Of a stretch of DNA of 51,979 nt, positions 34,554-41,664 are shown in pieces; the first letter of the stretch is position 1, and each line of letters begins with the position of its first letter. Source of the stretch: an uncultured bacterium (GTDB lineage: Bacteria > Patescibacteriota > Saccharimonadia > Saccharimonadales > Saccharimonadaceae). The position numbers and the translations under genes are program-made. The stretch is from contig CAJBFN010000006.1 of assembly GCA_903952435.1 (NCBI GenBank), forward strand, positions 1 through 51,979, read 5' to 3'. Below the pieces are notes generated by a model that was not told where the DNA came from, searched no databases, and saw nothing but the letters and a program-made list of their open reading frames with translations.

Positions 34554-35177
34554 ATGGTTAATAGCAAAGTTAGAAAATTACGTTGTGGAGTTTTTATTGA
34601 CGGCTCTAATGTAGTTTGGGGCTCACTAAATATGGAATCTGACGTAAGGTGGTTTGTTGACTATGAAAAAATTAAAGATTATTTGAAATTACATTATAAA
34701 CCACAGTTTTATAGGTTCTTTGGTGCTATTGATACCGAGCCTAAAAGCCCTGTTTTTGTAGAAAAAGCCAAAATGCAAGCAAGGATATATGCAAAACTTG
34801 AAGGAATGGGGTATGATGTTATTTTAAAACCACTAAAGTACATAAAACAGGATGATGGCACATATAAAACCAAGGGAGATATGGATGTTGAGTTGTCGAT
34901 GTCTGCTATGGACTCAATTAATGATTTAGACACTTTTGTACTATTTGGCGGTGATTGCGATTATCACCCACTTATCCAAAGATTACACTCGCAAGGCAAA
35001 CATATACGTATCTATTCGTTTGATGCATTGCTTTCTTGGGAATTAAGAACCTTTGCTATAAAAAACACTAGATGCAGCTATAAGACGATAGACAGTCTTA
35101 AAGACAAGTTCGAGTATATCAAAATTACTGAGAATGTATTGACAAATAATAAGACAAGGAGTAATATTAAAAAGTAA
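34554..35177 (+). CDS. NYN-domain (LabA/DUF88-like, PIN-fold) nuclease-like protein, transposon passenger
   Basis: 207 aa. NYN fold with acidic residues at the expected sites: FIDGSNV (D16), KGDMDVELSMSAMD (D109, D111) and FGGDCDYHPLI (D134, D136), then a Lys/Arg-rich tail after residue 185. NYN proteins are PIN-like, metal-dependent RNases or their relatives. Start at the ATG at 34554: TATAAT (34542-34547) ends 6 nt before it, so the mRNA is leaderless; a GTG 15 bases upstream is in frame but overlaps the -10 box. First gene inside the transposon's left end; followed by a strong terminator. Confidence 0.8.
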   Translation: MVNSKVRKLRCGVFIDGSNVVWGSLNMESDVRWFVDYEKIKDYLKLHYKPQFYRFFGAIDTEPKSPVFVEKAKMQARIYAKLEGMGYDVILKPLKYIKQDDGTYKTKGDMDVELSMSAMDSINDLDTFVLFGGDCDYHPLIQRLHSQGKHIRIYSFDALLSWELRTFAIKNTRCSYKTIDSLKDKFEYIKITENVLTNNKTRSNIKK

Positions 35178-35184
35178 GATTTTA

Positions 35185-35214
35185 CCCGCTCCTCGGAGCG
35201 GGGTTCTTGTTTTT
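35185..35214 (+). terminator. Terminator of the NYN gene
   Basis: Stem CCCGCTCC/GGAGCGGG (35185-35192 and 35195-35202) followed by TTCTTGTTTTT. Confidence 0.85.
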
Positions 35215-35256
35215 AAAAGGTATGGGATATGAGTAAAAAACTATTCAAAAAACTAA

Positions 35257-36102
35257 TCAAACGCGCTTCGCAGCCAGTTCCAAAAGAGCAGGATAAACAA
35301 CTACACCCCGAAGGTTGTAGCGAAAAACAAACTCGTTCACATAATATTGCAAGTACTTCGGCGAAACGCAGTGATAAGTACCGTCAATCGAGCGCTTCAT
35401 CTGTCCCCAAAAACCCTCGATAGTATTTGTGTGAATTATACCTCTGACATATTCGTATTGTGAGTGATTCACAGATTCGTGAGGGTATTCTCTTTTCAAT
35501 CGGTTATAGATACGACTGTCATCTGTAATAATTGCACTGTTCGCTTCAATATTTGCTCGTAAGAACGGTAAAGCTGTGCTCGCATTAGCACCATCAACAA
35601 CTTTAGCTCGAACTTCTCCTTTTCGTTCGACAACACCTAAAATGGGTGTCTTGTTTTTGAAACGCCTATCGCTATAAGTTTTTCCTCCAATATATGTTTC
35701 ATCAGCCTCTACATTACCGCTTATTTTAGACCCAGTAGCGGTCATTAAAGAGCGTATTTGTCGAGCCATACGATGAGCTGTTTTATAAGTAACTCCTAAG
35801 TGTCGTTCTAATTCTTTAGCGGCTACACCGTTTTTAGATACAGAGAATAGATATATGGCGTAAAACCAACTTTTAAGCGGTGTAGATGACTTATGAAAGA
35901 TTGTTTCGGCTAGTGGGTGTAATTGGTAGCCACAATGCATACAAGCGTAACATTTACGACCTTTAACACGATAGAACTTAGTGTCTATCACGCCACAATT
36001 AGGACAAATAGTAACATCGCCATAACGTTCTTGAAAGATAGTATCAAGACAAGTATTTTCGTCGGGAAAATCTTTCATAAATTGTGCGTGTGTATATCTC
36101 AT
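35257..36102 (-). CDS. IS1595-family (ISXO2-like) transposase
   Basis: 281 aa. N-terminal zinc ribbon CPNC (C33, C36) and CMHC (C54, C57), then a helical DNA-binding part and a DDE domain: EADETYIGG (D134), IITDDSRIY (D194/D195) and the family signature HTNTIEGFWGQMKR (E229). Start chosen at the ATG at 36102 because a consensus promoter ends 7 nt before it; a longer in-frame form from 36270 would run through that promoter. Complete, with no frameshift. It moves the 34,496-37,304 element by cut-and-paste or similar, inferred from the family. Confidence 0.92.
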   Translation of the reverse strand: MRYTHAQFMKDFPDENTCLDTIFQERYGDVTICPNCGVIDTKFYRVKGRKCYACMHCGYQLHPLAETIFHKSSTPLKSWFYAIYLFSVSKNGVAAKELERHLGVTYKTAHRMARQIRSLMTATGSKISGNVEADETYIGGKTYSDRRFKNKTPILGVVERKGEVRAKVVDGANASTALPFLRANIEANSAIITDDSRIYNRLKREYPHESVNHSQYEYVRGIIHTNTIEGFWGQMKRSIDGTYHCVSPKYLQYYVNEFVFRYNLRGVVVYPALLELAAKRV

Positions 36103-36109
36103 ACTTCTA

Positions 36110-36137
36110 ATTATACTCGTAATATACTTGTTGTCAA
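36110..36137 (-). promoter_or_regulatory. Consensus promoter giving a leaderless transposase mRNA
   Basis: Minus strand: TTGACA (36137-36132), 16-bp spacer, TATAAT (36115-36110), then 7 nt to the ATG. Confidence 0.75.
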
Positions 36138-36249
36138 GTATATATATTAAGGTGTTACTAATGTACATTTGTTTATAATTTTGAGACATATTTAAAAGAC
36201 CTTTCTGTGAAGTTGTGGCAATCAACAAGAACATCTGATAAAATATATA

Positions 36250-36262
36250 TAGATAGATACGC
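36250..36262 (-). repeat. 13-bp copy of the tRNA anticodon arm
   Basis: TAGATAGATACGC is repeated exactly at 36347-36359, inside the anticodon arm of the nearby tRNA. Between the copies lies a perfect 8-bp hairpin AGGAGCAC/GTGCTCCT (36263-36270 and 36275-36282). Confidence 0.6.
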
Positions 36263-36307
36263 AGGAGCACGCAAGTGCTCCTTACGCATTTCTTGAGATT
36301 GAATTGT

Positions 36308-36384
36308 TTGGTACCAGCGGACGGATTCGAACCGTCATCGACATATTAGATAGATACGCGCTCTATCCATTGAGCTACGCTGGC
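36308..36384 (-). tRNA. Transposon-borne tRNA with abnormal anticodon loop (formal anticodon AUC)
   Basis: Complete cloverleaf with encoded CCA: acceptor GCCAGCG/CGCTGGT (one G-T), D arm GCTC-AATGGATA-GAGC, T arm GACGG-TTCGAAT-CCGTC, discriminator A73. The D loop and A73 resemble tRNA-Arg(UCU). The anticodon stem CGTAT/ATATG pairs, but its loop is CUAUCUA, giving anticodon AUC (formally Asp GAU) with U37; A34 and U37 are both unusual. Shifting to a UCU reading needs an enlarged loop. An 8-bp hairpin (GTAATAGT/ACTATTAC, 36389-36409) lies 4 nt before its 5' end, behind the gene at 36473-37252, so the two may be cotranscribed. Confidence 0.75.
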
Positions 36385-36472
36385 ATAAGTAATAGTTTTC
36401 TACTATTACCTTTCTAGCATAGACTGTGAGCAAAGCAATAAGGCTATTTCCTATCTGTTCTACCTGTTTCTA

Positions 36473-37252
36473 CTATTTTTTATGGTTTTCTACCAAGTTT
36501 CTACCAATCTCTACAAGATTGAGGTATTCAATATCCTTCGACTTTAATATCTCTGGTGTAATCGGGTTACGAAACTCAACAGCAGTACTACTCGCCTTGA
36601 AAAATAAATTTTTCAGTTCACCTTTAAATTTAAGGTCACTTAAAATCTGATGGACTGTTTTTTTAGCTGGTGAGTTAATTTTTTCTCTAATCTCTTTAAC
36701 GCTATGACGTTCGTTGGGGTTTGAGTATAAAAACTCGAAAAAGTCGTAGTTAATTGACCCAAACTGGGGCTTGGTCATATAGATATTGTTTAGAAAAATA
36801 ATACCGTCCTTAAATGTTATTTCGTAGATAGGAGGTAACGGAGCGGTCTGTTGAGTAGCAGGAGTTACTTTTTCGCTATTAGGCACTTTATTACTATCAA
36901 TTAGAAGTTTTGTTTGATTGATAGTATTTGCAAGACTTCTTTGTCTCAAGTACCCATAAAACTCATAAAATTTATCTCGATTAACTATTAATCTTGCGGT
37001 AAGTGGAGACGGGGTTGCATATAAGATACTTATCTCTTTAAGATAATTAAGAACTCGCAATTTTATTTCACGTACCCTTGCTCCCTGAATAGATTGAACG
37101 TTCTCTGCCTTCCATACATCATCATGTGCACGAAAAAGGTCAAGAGTCACCTCATTGCTCTTCGTTAGGTTCAGTTCTTGATGAATCTGCTTTGCCACCC
37201 CATAAACATTAATAAAGTTAGCAGTTTCTAGATTTTTTACTTCCTCTTCCAT
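36473..37252 (-). CDS. Putative winged-helix DNA-binding protein, transposon passenger
   Basis: 259 aa, not recognised as a named family. The C-terminal half (about 145-235) reads as a strand pair (YEITFKDGIIFLNNIYM) and a winged-helix-like unit: FFEFLYSNPNERHSVKEIRE, then KTVHQILSDLKFKGELKN. The N-terminal half is helical and basic, and a Pro/Thr/Gln linker lies near 125-140. No cysteine. Leaderless: TATAAT (37265-37260) ends 7 nt before the ATG, and upstream sequence runs into the right terminal repeat. It may regulate the element or assist the transposase. The downstream tRNA is on the same strand. Confidence 0.6.
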   Translation of the reverse strand: MEEEVKNLETANFINVYGVAKQIHQELNLTKSNEVTLDLFRAHDDVWKAENVQSIQGARVREIKLRVLNYLKEISILYATPSPLTARLIVNRDKFYEFYGYLRQRSLANTINQTKLLIDSNKVPNSEKVTPATQQTAPLPPIYEITFKDGIIFLNNIYMTKPQFGSINYDFFEFLYSNPNERHSVKEIREKINSPAKKTVHQILSDLKFKGELKNLFFKASSTAVEFRNPITPEILKSKDIEYLNLVEIGRNLVENHKK

Positions 37253-37277
37253 TAGGACTATTATATAACTATATCTG

Positions 37278-37304
37278 CTTACTTGCTATTAGGGGATAGT
37301 CTCC
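37278..37304 (-). repeat. Right terminal inverted repeat
   Basis: 27 bp, minus strand from GGAGACTATCCCC to AGCAAGTAAG; differs from the left end only at position 15 (A). Confidence 0.85.
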
Positions 37305-37312
37305 CGAACGGT
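37305..37312 (+). repeat. Target site duplication, right copy
   Basis: CGAACGGT, identical to 34488-34495. Confidence 0.85.
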
Positions 37313-37356
37313 CGTTATAGTGGAGCAGCTACAGATAATGTATAATAGAACTTAAT

Positions 37357-38388
37357 ATGACAAAACCTATAATCCTAACCGGTATCAGATCAAATGAAGA
37401 ACCAACTATTGCTAATTACTTAGGCGCTATGTTGCCGATTGTTAATATGCAGCGCGAATTCGCCGGTCAGTATCAAATTAACATGTTTGTGCCCGATCTG
37501 CACAGCTTTACAACGCCGATTGATTATTCATCACTGTATCGCAACACCTTGAACAATCTTAAATATTTTATCGCCGCAGGATTAGATATTAGCAATACCG
37601 ACACTTTTATTTACCGTCAAAGCTACATCCCGGCCCACAGTGAATTGACCTGGATATTAGATTGTTTCACTGGTTTTGGCGAAATGAGCCGAATGACACA
37701 ATTCAAAGAAAAATCTGCCGATAGCGGACAAGTAACCGTCGGGTTGTTTAACTACCCAGTCCTAATGGCAGCCGATATCTTACTTTACGATGCTAAATAC
37801 GTGCCAGTGGGCGAGGATCAGTTTCAGCACCTTGAAATCGCTCGTGATATCGCCATCCGAATGAATAATAAATTCAATGAGATTTTCACTGTGCCACTAG
37901 CAACATCCGAACAATCAAAATTCATAAAACGAGATAATGGCCTTCGGATTCGAAGCTTAACTGATCCAACTAAAAAGATGAGTAAAAGTGACGATAACGA
38001 CAAATCAAAGATTTTACTAATCGACAATCCCGACGTGGCTGCCAAAAAAGTTATGAGCGCCACAACCGACAGTGTAGGTGTGATTAATTTTGATTGGGAA
38101 AAACAACCAGGCATCACTAGTATGTTGCAGATGTTGGCCATGCTGACAAATCGTGATCAAGCAGAGGTAAATGCACGGTGGGCAGGCAAAACTAGCTATG
38201 GTGAGTTTAAATCTGCCGTTGCAGAGGCTGTACGAGCCTTTCTGGCCGACTTTCAGGCCAAATATAATAACATTACCGACGAGCAGTTATTATCCAAGCT
38301 AGAGCAATCTGAAGCTGAATTAAACCCAGTTGCTAATGCGACGCTACTGCGCGCCCAGCAGGCCGTCGGATTGCGACCAAAGGCTTAA
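37357..38388 (+). CDS. trpS: Tryptophanyl-tRNA synthetase with altered HIGH loop
   Basis: 343 aa. Class I TrpRS: ERMTQFKEKS-like SRMTQFKEKS, MAADILLYDA (the aspartate that reads the indole NH), VPVGEDQFQH and a standard DPTKKMSKSDDN near residue 208. The N-terminal ATP loop is unusual: where others have GIQPSGxxTIGNY, this has GIRSNEEPTIANY, so the Gln, Pro-Ser/Thr-Gly and the Gly of the HIGH-equivalent are all replaced. TATAAT (37341-37346) ends 10 nt before the ATG, so leader length is nearly zero. It heads a probable operon with the pseudouridine synthase, holB and the TPR gene. The 8-bp transposon duplication is 45 bp upstream. Confidence 0.95.
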   Translation: MTKPIILTGIRSNEEPTIANYLGAMLPIVNMQREFAGQYQINMFVPDLHSFTTPIDYSSLYRNTLNNLKYFIAAGLDISNTDTFIYRQSYIPAHSELTWILDCFTGFGEMSRMTQFKEKSADSGQVTVGLFNYPVLMAADILLYDAKYVPVGEDQFQHLEIARDIAIRMNNKFNEIFTVPLATSEQSKFIKRDNGLRIRSLTDPTKKMSKSDDNDKSKILLIDNPDVAAKKVMSATTDSVGVINFDWEKQPGITSMLQMLAMLTNRDQAEVNARWAGKTSYGEFKSAVAEAVRAFLADFQAKYNNITDEQLLSKLEQSEAELNPVANATLLRAQQAVGLRPKA

Positions 38389-38390
38389 TT

Positions 38391-39557
38391 ATGACAAAAG
38401 TTTCTAGCCGTGACATTTTAGATATTTTGCGCCGCTTTGAATTAGCGGATGAAAAAAACGTACCTCGAAATGTCGAAAGTATCAAAATAACCAATCCAAC
38501 GCCAATAAATACGTTGGCTTCATTCGTGTTTAACCGGCATCATTTTTATGTATTGTTTGACGACTCGGCCGAGGATGATATTGATTATATTGTCGGTCAA
38601 ATAAAATCGGTCAAAAACACTATTACTGGCGAATTAATAAAAAATCCACGCGACGAAAATAAAACCTACGAAATGCCATACAAAGGCAAAGGCTGTTATC
38701 TTTTCACGGTAGTATCGAATAAAAAAAGGTTAGATAATGAACTGTCATTACGATATCCAGAAAACTCACGCAGCACTTGGCAAAAATTTATTAAATCTGG
38801 ATTTATTAGCGTTAATGGTCAAGTCGTAGAGGCTCCAAAACACGAAGTAGTCGACACTGATAAAATCGCCATAAACATACCCGAAAAAACCGATTTTAGT
38901 GACAGCGAACTGCCAATCGTCTATATCGACGATAATGTTGTTGTCATCAATAAACCAATTGGGGTGTTATCGCACAGTAAAGGTGCGCTAAATGATGAGT
39001 TTACAGTAGCCGACTTTTTTAAACAATACACTACCTATAACTCCGATACTAACCGTCCGGGCATTATTCACCGACTAGACCGCGACACCAGCGGTATTAT
39101 GATTGGCGCGCGAAATGAAGAAACTGCTACATTATTGCAAAAACAATTTGCCGATCGAAAAACCTCAAAAACATACCTAGCAATTGTTGATGGAATCCCA
39201 AAACTCGCCAAGGCAAATATTGACCTGCCGATCAATCGTAATCCTTCAGCACCAAGCACTTTTGCCGTCGACAGCAAGGGAAAAAGCGCCGTTACTAAAT
39301 ATGAAGTTGTCGATTCTACCAACAAATATTCATTAATCAAATTGCAACCACAAACTGGCCGAACACATCAGTTACGCGTACATATGAAATATCTAGGTAC
39401 TCCAATTCATGGTGATAAAATTTATGGCAAAAAAGCCGACAGATTATATCTGCACGCTATGAGCCTTGAAATAACAATCCCTAACGGTAATCGCCAAACA
39501 TTTACTGCCGCCATACCGGCCGAGTTTAAAAAAATCTTTCCAAGCATTAAATTATAA
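38391..39557 (+). CDS. RluA-family pseudouridine synthase with N-terminal extension
   Basis: 388 aa. An S4-like RNA-binding region (about 110-155: TWQKFIKSGFISVNGQVVEA) precedes the RluA catalytic domain, with IVYIDDNVVVINKPIGVLSH and the active-site block GIIHRLDRDTSGIM (catalytic Asp near residue 228), then LQPQTGRTHQLRVHM. About 105 residues in front of the S4 domain are not recognised; they are not found in E. coli RluC/RluD. It starts two bases after trpS; the rRNA or tRNA target cannot be told. It overlaps holB by one base. Confidence 0.9.
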   Translation: MTKVSSRDILDILRRFELADEKNVPRNVESIKITNPTPINTLASFVFNRHHFYVLFDDSAEDDIDYIVGQIKSVKNTITGELIKNPRDENKTYEMPYKGKGCYLFTVVSNKKRLDNELSLRYPENSRSTWQKFIKSGFISVNGQVVEAPKHEVVDTDKIAINIPEKTDFSDSELPIVYIDDNVVVINKPIGVLSHSKGALNDEFTVADFFKQYTTYNSDTNRPGIIHRLDRDTSGIMIGARNEETATLLQKQFADRKTSKTYLAIVDGIPKLAKANIDLPINRNPSAPSTFAVDSKGKSAVTKYEVVDSTNKYSLIKLQPQTGRTHQLRVHMKYLGTPIHGDKIYGKKADRLYLHAMSLEITIPNGNRQTFTAAIPAEFKKIFPSIKL

Positions 39558-40384
39558 TGAAACCGATTCTAAATCCAATCAGCCAAAAAATAATAATAAC
39601 TACCGTTGCCAATATGCCGCAATCAGTCCTGATTACAGGTGAAAGTGGCGTAGGGCTTAGCACGGCGGCTAGATATATTGGCGAACTTTTAAGTGTAAAA
39701 CCAAGCATTATTTTGCCCGAAAAAGATGAAAAAATTGATCTTGAAAAAGGTGTAATTAGTATCGATATTGTTCGTAAAATATCTGAAAATGCCCGAACTA
39801 AACTAAAAGATAGGCGATTGATTGTAATCGATTATGCCGAGCGAATGACGCATCAAGCTCAAAATGCTTTTTTGAAGCTGCTAGAAGAGCCAGGCGAGGG
39901 GATTTACTTCATTTTAGTGTCTAGTTCGACGTCTAAATTATTACCAACTATATTGTCACGTGTCAAAAAAATTGAGATAAAACCAATTACCAGCCAGCAA
40001 TCCGAAAATTTAATAAATGAGCTAGGAATAGTCGATAAGACCAAACAGGCACAATTATTATTTATGGCATCAGGACTGCCGGCCGAAATTACTAGACTTA
40101 TTCAAGATGAAAGTTATTTTACAAGTGCCAGCAATATAGTCCGTGATGCTCGCGAAGCCTTGCAGGGCAGGCTTTATCAAAAACTGCTTATTGCCCAAAG
40201 ATATAAAGATAATAGACAACTTACCTTGAAAATGATTCTTTATATGGCAAAAATTCTAAAACATAGCATCGAAACTAATCCGCAAGCTGACACTATAAGG
40301 CGAGTCGACATCGTGCTTAAGACATACGAACGCGTCGAGGCAAACGGCAACATCCGCCTGTGTTTGGCACAAATGATGATATAA
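39557..40384 (+). CDS. holB: DNA polymerase III delta' subunit (HolB-like), zinc module absent
   Basis: 275 aa. AAA+ clamp-loader fold: P-loop-like GESGVGLST, LIVIDYAERMTHQAQNAFLK followed by LLEEP, and LPTILSRVKKI, the Ser-Arg-x arginine-finger region (SRC/SRV). The four-cysteine zinc module found in E. coli delta' between the P-loop and DxVR is missing; the segment reads KPSIILPEKDEKIDLEKG. Part of the clamp loader for DNA replication. One-base overlap with the previous gene, 10 bp to the TPR gene. Confidence 0.85.
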   Translation: MKPILNPISQKIIITTVANMPQSVLITGESGVGLSTAARYIGELLSVKPSIILPEKDEKIDLEKGVISIDIVRKISENARTKLKDRRLIVIDYAERMTHQAQNAFLKLLEEPGEGIYFILVSSSTSKLLPTILSRVKKIEIKPITSQQSENLINELGIVDKTKQAQLLFMASGLPAEITRLIQDESYFTSASNIVRDAREALQGRLYQKLLIAQRYKDNRQLTLKMILYMAKILKHSIETNPQADTIRRVDIVLKTYERVEANGNIRLCLAQMMI

Positions 40385-40394
40385 TAGGATAAAT

Positions 40395-41051
40395 ATGTTA
40401 GGACTTTTATTAATCATAGCTTTGGGCGTTTGGGTGATGTATCAGCCACAGACAATCGAAGAGGCCGAAGCCGATTTACCAGTCAAACTATCTGAGAGGC
40501 TGGATCAACTTTGGTCTATTGCTCACGAATCACTACAATCAAAAAAATATCTACGTGCCGAAAAAGCATTGTTAACAATTTTGCGTGTCGATGAAAAAAA
40601 CGCCAGTGCCTATAATCGACTTGGTATTTTATATGCTAAACAAAAATCACTTAAGGACGCAATCGAATGTTTTGAGATTGCTCAATCATTAGAACCTAGC
40701 GCCAGCAGCTTGCATAATGTTGGTTTGATATATTACGAAACAGGCGATTACGAAAAGGCTGCATTAGCATTTGAACAAGCTTTATCGATCGATGATACTT
40801 TGCCAGCCCGTCATATAGCCTATGCTAAAGTTCAAGAGAAACTAGGACACGAAGAAAAGATGATTAGCTCTTTAGAAAAAGCCCTAGATTTAAATACTAA
40901 TACTCAAACACTTAATCTTTTAGCTGATGCTTATGAACGAACCGGTCGATCTGAACTGGCCATGAACTTGCGCGAAAAAGTCGCTAAAACAATCTTACGC
41001 TCACAACCGCAACCTGTGCACGTGCGACCTCGTCGTCGTGTAGATATGTAG
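40395..41051 (+). CDS. Membrane-anchored TPR protein
   Basis: 218 aa. One N-terminal hydrophobic segment (residues 1-15, MLGLLLIIALGVWVMY) and then at least four tetratricopeptide repeats from about residue 35 to 195 (for example ASAYNRLGILYAKQKSLKDA, ASSLHNVGLIYYETGDYEKA). The C-terminus is basic (VRPRRRVDM). Such proteins act as scaffolds, often in envelope or pilus assembly; the partner is unknown. Last gene of the trpS operon. Confidence 0.8.
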   Translation: MLGLLLIIALGVWVMYQPQTIEEAEADLPVKLSERLDQLWSIAHESLQSKKYLRAEKALLTILRVDEKNASAYNRLGILYAKQKSLKDAIECFEIAQSLEPSASSLHNVGLIYYETGDYEKAALAFEQALSIDDTLPARHIAYAKVQEKLGHEEKMISSLEKALDLNTNTQTLNLLADAYERTGRSELAMNLREKVAKTILRSQPQPVHVRPRRRVDM

Positions 41052-41064
41052 CCTTTTTATTTTC

Positions 41065-41093
41065 TTGCAAAAACAGACATAATTTTGTACACT
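41065..41093 (+). promoter_or_regulatory. Promoter of the tRNA-Thr/tRNA-Tyr pair
   Basis: TTGCAA (41065-41070), 17-bp spacer, TACACT (41088-41093), about 23 bp before the first tRNA. Confidence 0.45.
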
Positions 41094-41116
41094 TATACCT
41101 GTACTTTTAATATTTT

Positions 41117-41193
41117 GCCGCCTTAGCTCAGTTGGCTAGAGCAGCTGTTTTGTAAACAGCAGGTCCTCGGTTCGAGCCCGAGAGGTGGCTCCA
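41117..41193 (+). tRNA. tRNA-Thr (UGU)
   Basis: Acceptor GCCGCCT/AGGTGGC, anticodon stem GCTGT/ACAGC with loop TTTGTAA (anticodon TGT), T arm with GTTCGAG, discriminator T and encoded CCA. Confidence 0.95.
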
Positions 41194-41200
41194 AGTATAC

Positions 41201-41285
41201 GCTGGAATCGTGTAGCGGCAATCACGGAAGACTGTAAATCTTCTGCCTTTCGGCTTCGTAGGTTCGAGTCCTACTTCCAGCACCA
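41201..41285 (+). tRNA. tRNA-Tyr (GUA)
   Basis: Acceptor GCTGGAA/TTCCAGC, anticodon stem GAAGA/TCTTC with loop CTGTAAA (anticodon GTA), long variable arm around GCCTTTCGGC, discriminator A, encoded CCA. Seven bases behind tRNA-Thr(UGU). Confidence 0.95.
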
Positions 41286-41294
41286 AATTTAGAA

Positions 41295-41324
41295 CCCCCG
41301 TCTTGTACGGGGGATTTAAATTTG
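41295..41324 (+). terminator. Terminator of the tRNA pair
   Basis: Stem CCCCCGT/ACGGGGG (41295-41301 and 41307-41313), loop CTTGT, followed by ATTTAAATTT. Confidence 0.75.
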
Positions 41325-41664
41325 ACGTTGCAAGCAGACCTCGAACCTACGGGTTTTCTTGATTTAGCAAGAAAACATTCGTAGAGTTCGGCGAAGTGCA
41401 GCGAAGTTAAAATGTGTTTACATATTTTAACGAGCAAACGAAGGAGTAAATATATCTCAAGATATATTTACGATGCCCTACTTCCACATGATATTTACAT
41501 TTTTTCGTAAATGAACGAAAAAGGCGAAGCCGCTGTCCTACTTACGCGTTACAATATTCTCAATTTATGTTATAATAACACCCAGCATCAGTTCAAACTG
41601 ACGCACCTTGATAAATCACACATAATAAACGCATCCTAGATTCATTATACATACTGCCAACAGT
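41325..41664. other. Gene-free hairpin array with tRNA-Tyr fragments
   Basis: No gene seen in 340 bp. Three strong hairpins: GTTTTCTTG/CAAGAAAAC (41353-41376), GTTAAAATGTG/CATATTTTAAC (41406-41431) and GTAAATATATC/GATATATTTAC (41446-41471). Pieces of the tRNA-Tyr T arm and 3' end recur: TCGAACCTAC (inverse) at 41341-41350 and CCTACTTCCA (direct) at 41477-41486. A further hairpin CATACTG/CAGTATG (41650-41667) covers the first ATG of the next gene. It could be the remnant of an element that once integrated at the tRNA, or a structured RNA. Confidence 0.5.

Larger units (their letters stand above)
34496..37304. mobile_element. 2.8-kb IS1595-type transposon with passenger genes
   Basis: 2809 bp bounded by 27-bp terminal inverted repeats beginning GGAGACTATCCCC (26 of 27 identical) and flanked by a perfect 8-bp direct repeat CGAACGGT. 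An 8-bp duplication is the known size for the IS1595 family, and the element contains one IS1595-type transposase (35257-36102). Besides the transposase it carries a NYN-domain gene starting 58 bp inside the left end, a winged-helix-like gene starting 52 bp inside the right end, both reading inward, and a tRNA gene. The nearly identical ends and perfect duplication suggest a fairly recent insertion, between the 33510 gene and trpS. Confidence 0.85.

Noticed and set aside
35229-35423. Plus-strand frame of 64 codons starting MSKKLFKKLIKR with an AAAAGG site
   Set aside because: Nearly all of it is antisense to the transposase C-terminus and its composition is that of a shadow frame.
35204-36230. 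Possible short inverted repeat GTTCTTGTT as the ends of a smaller insertion sequence around the transposase
   Set aside because: Only nine bases, one copy within the NYN terminator, no target duplication; the outer 27-bp repeats with an 8-bp duplication explain the element better.
36103-36270. Longer transposase form starting at 36270
   Set aside because: A consensus promoter lies at 36110-36137, within the extra part, and the family N-terminus fits the ATG at 36102.
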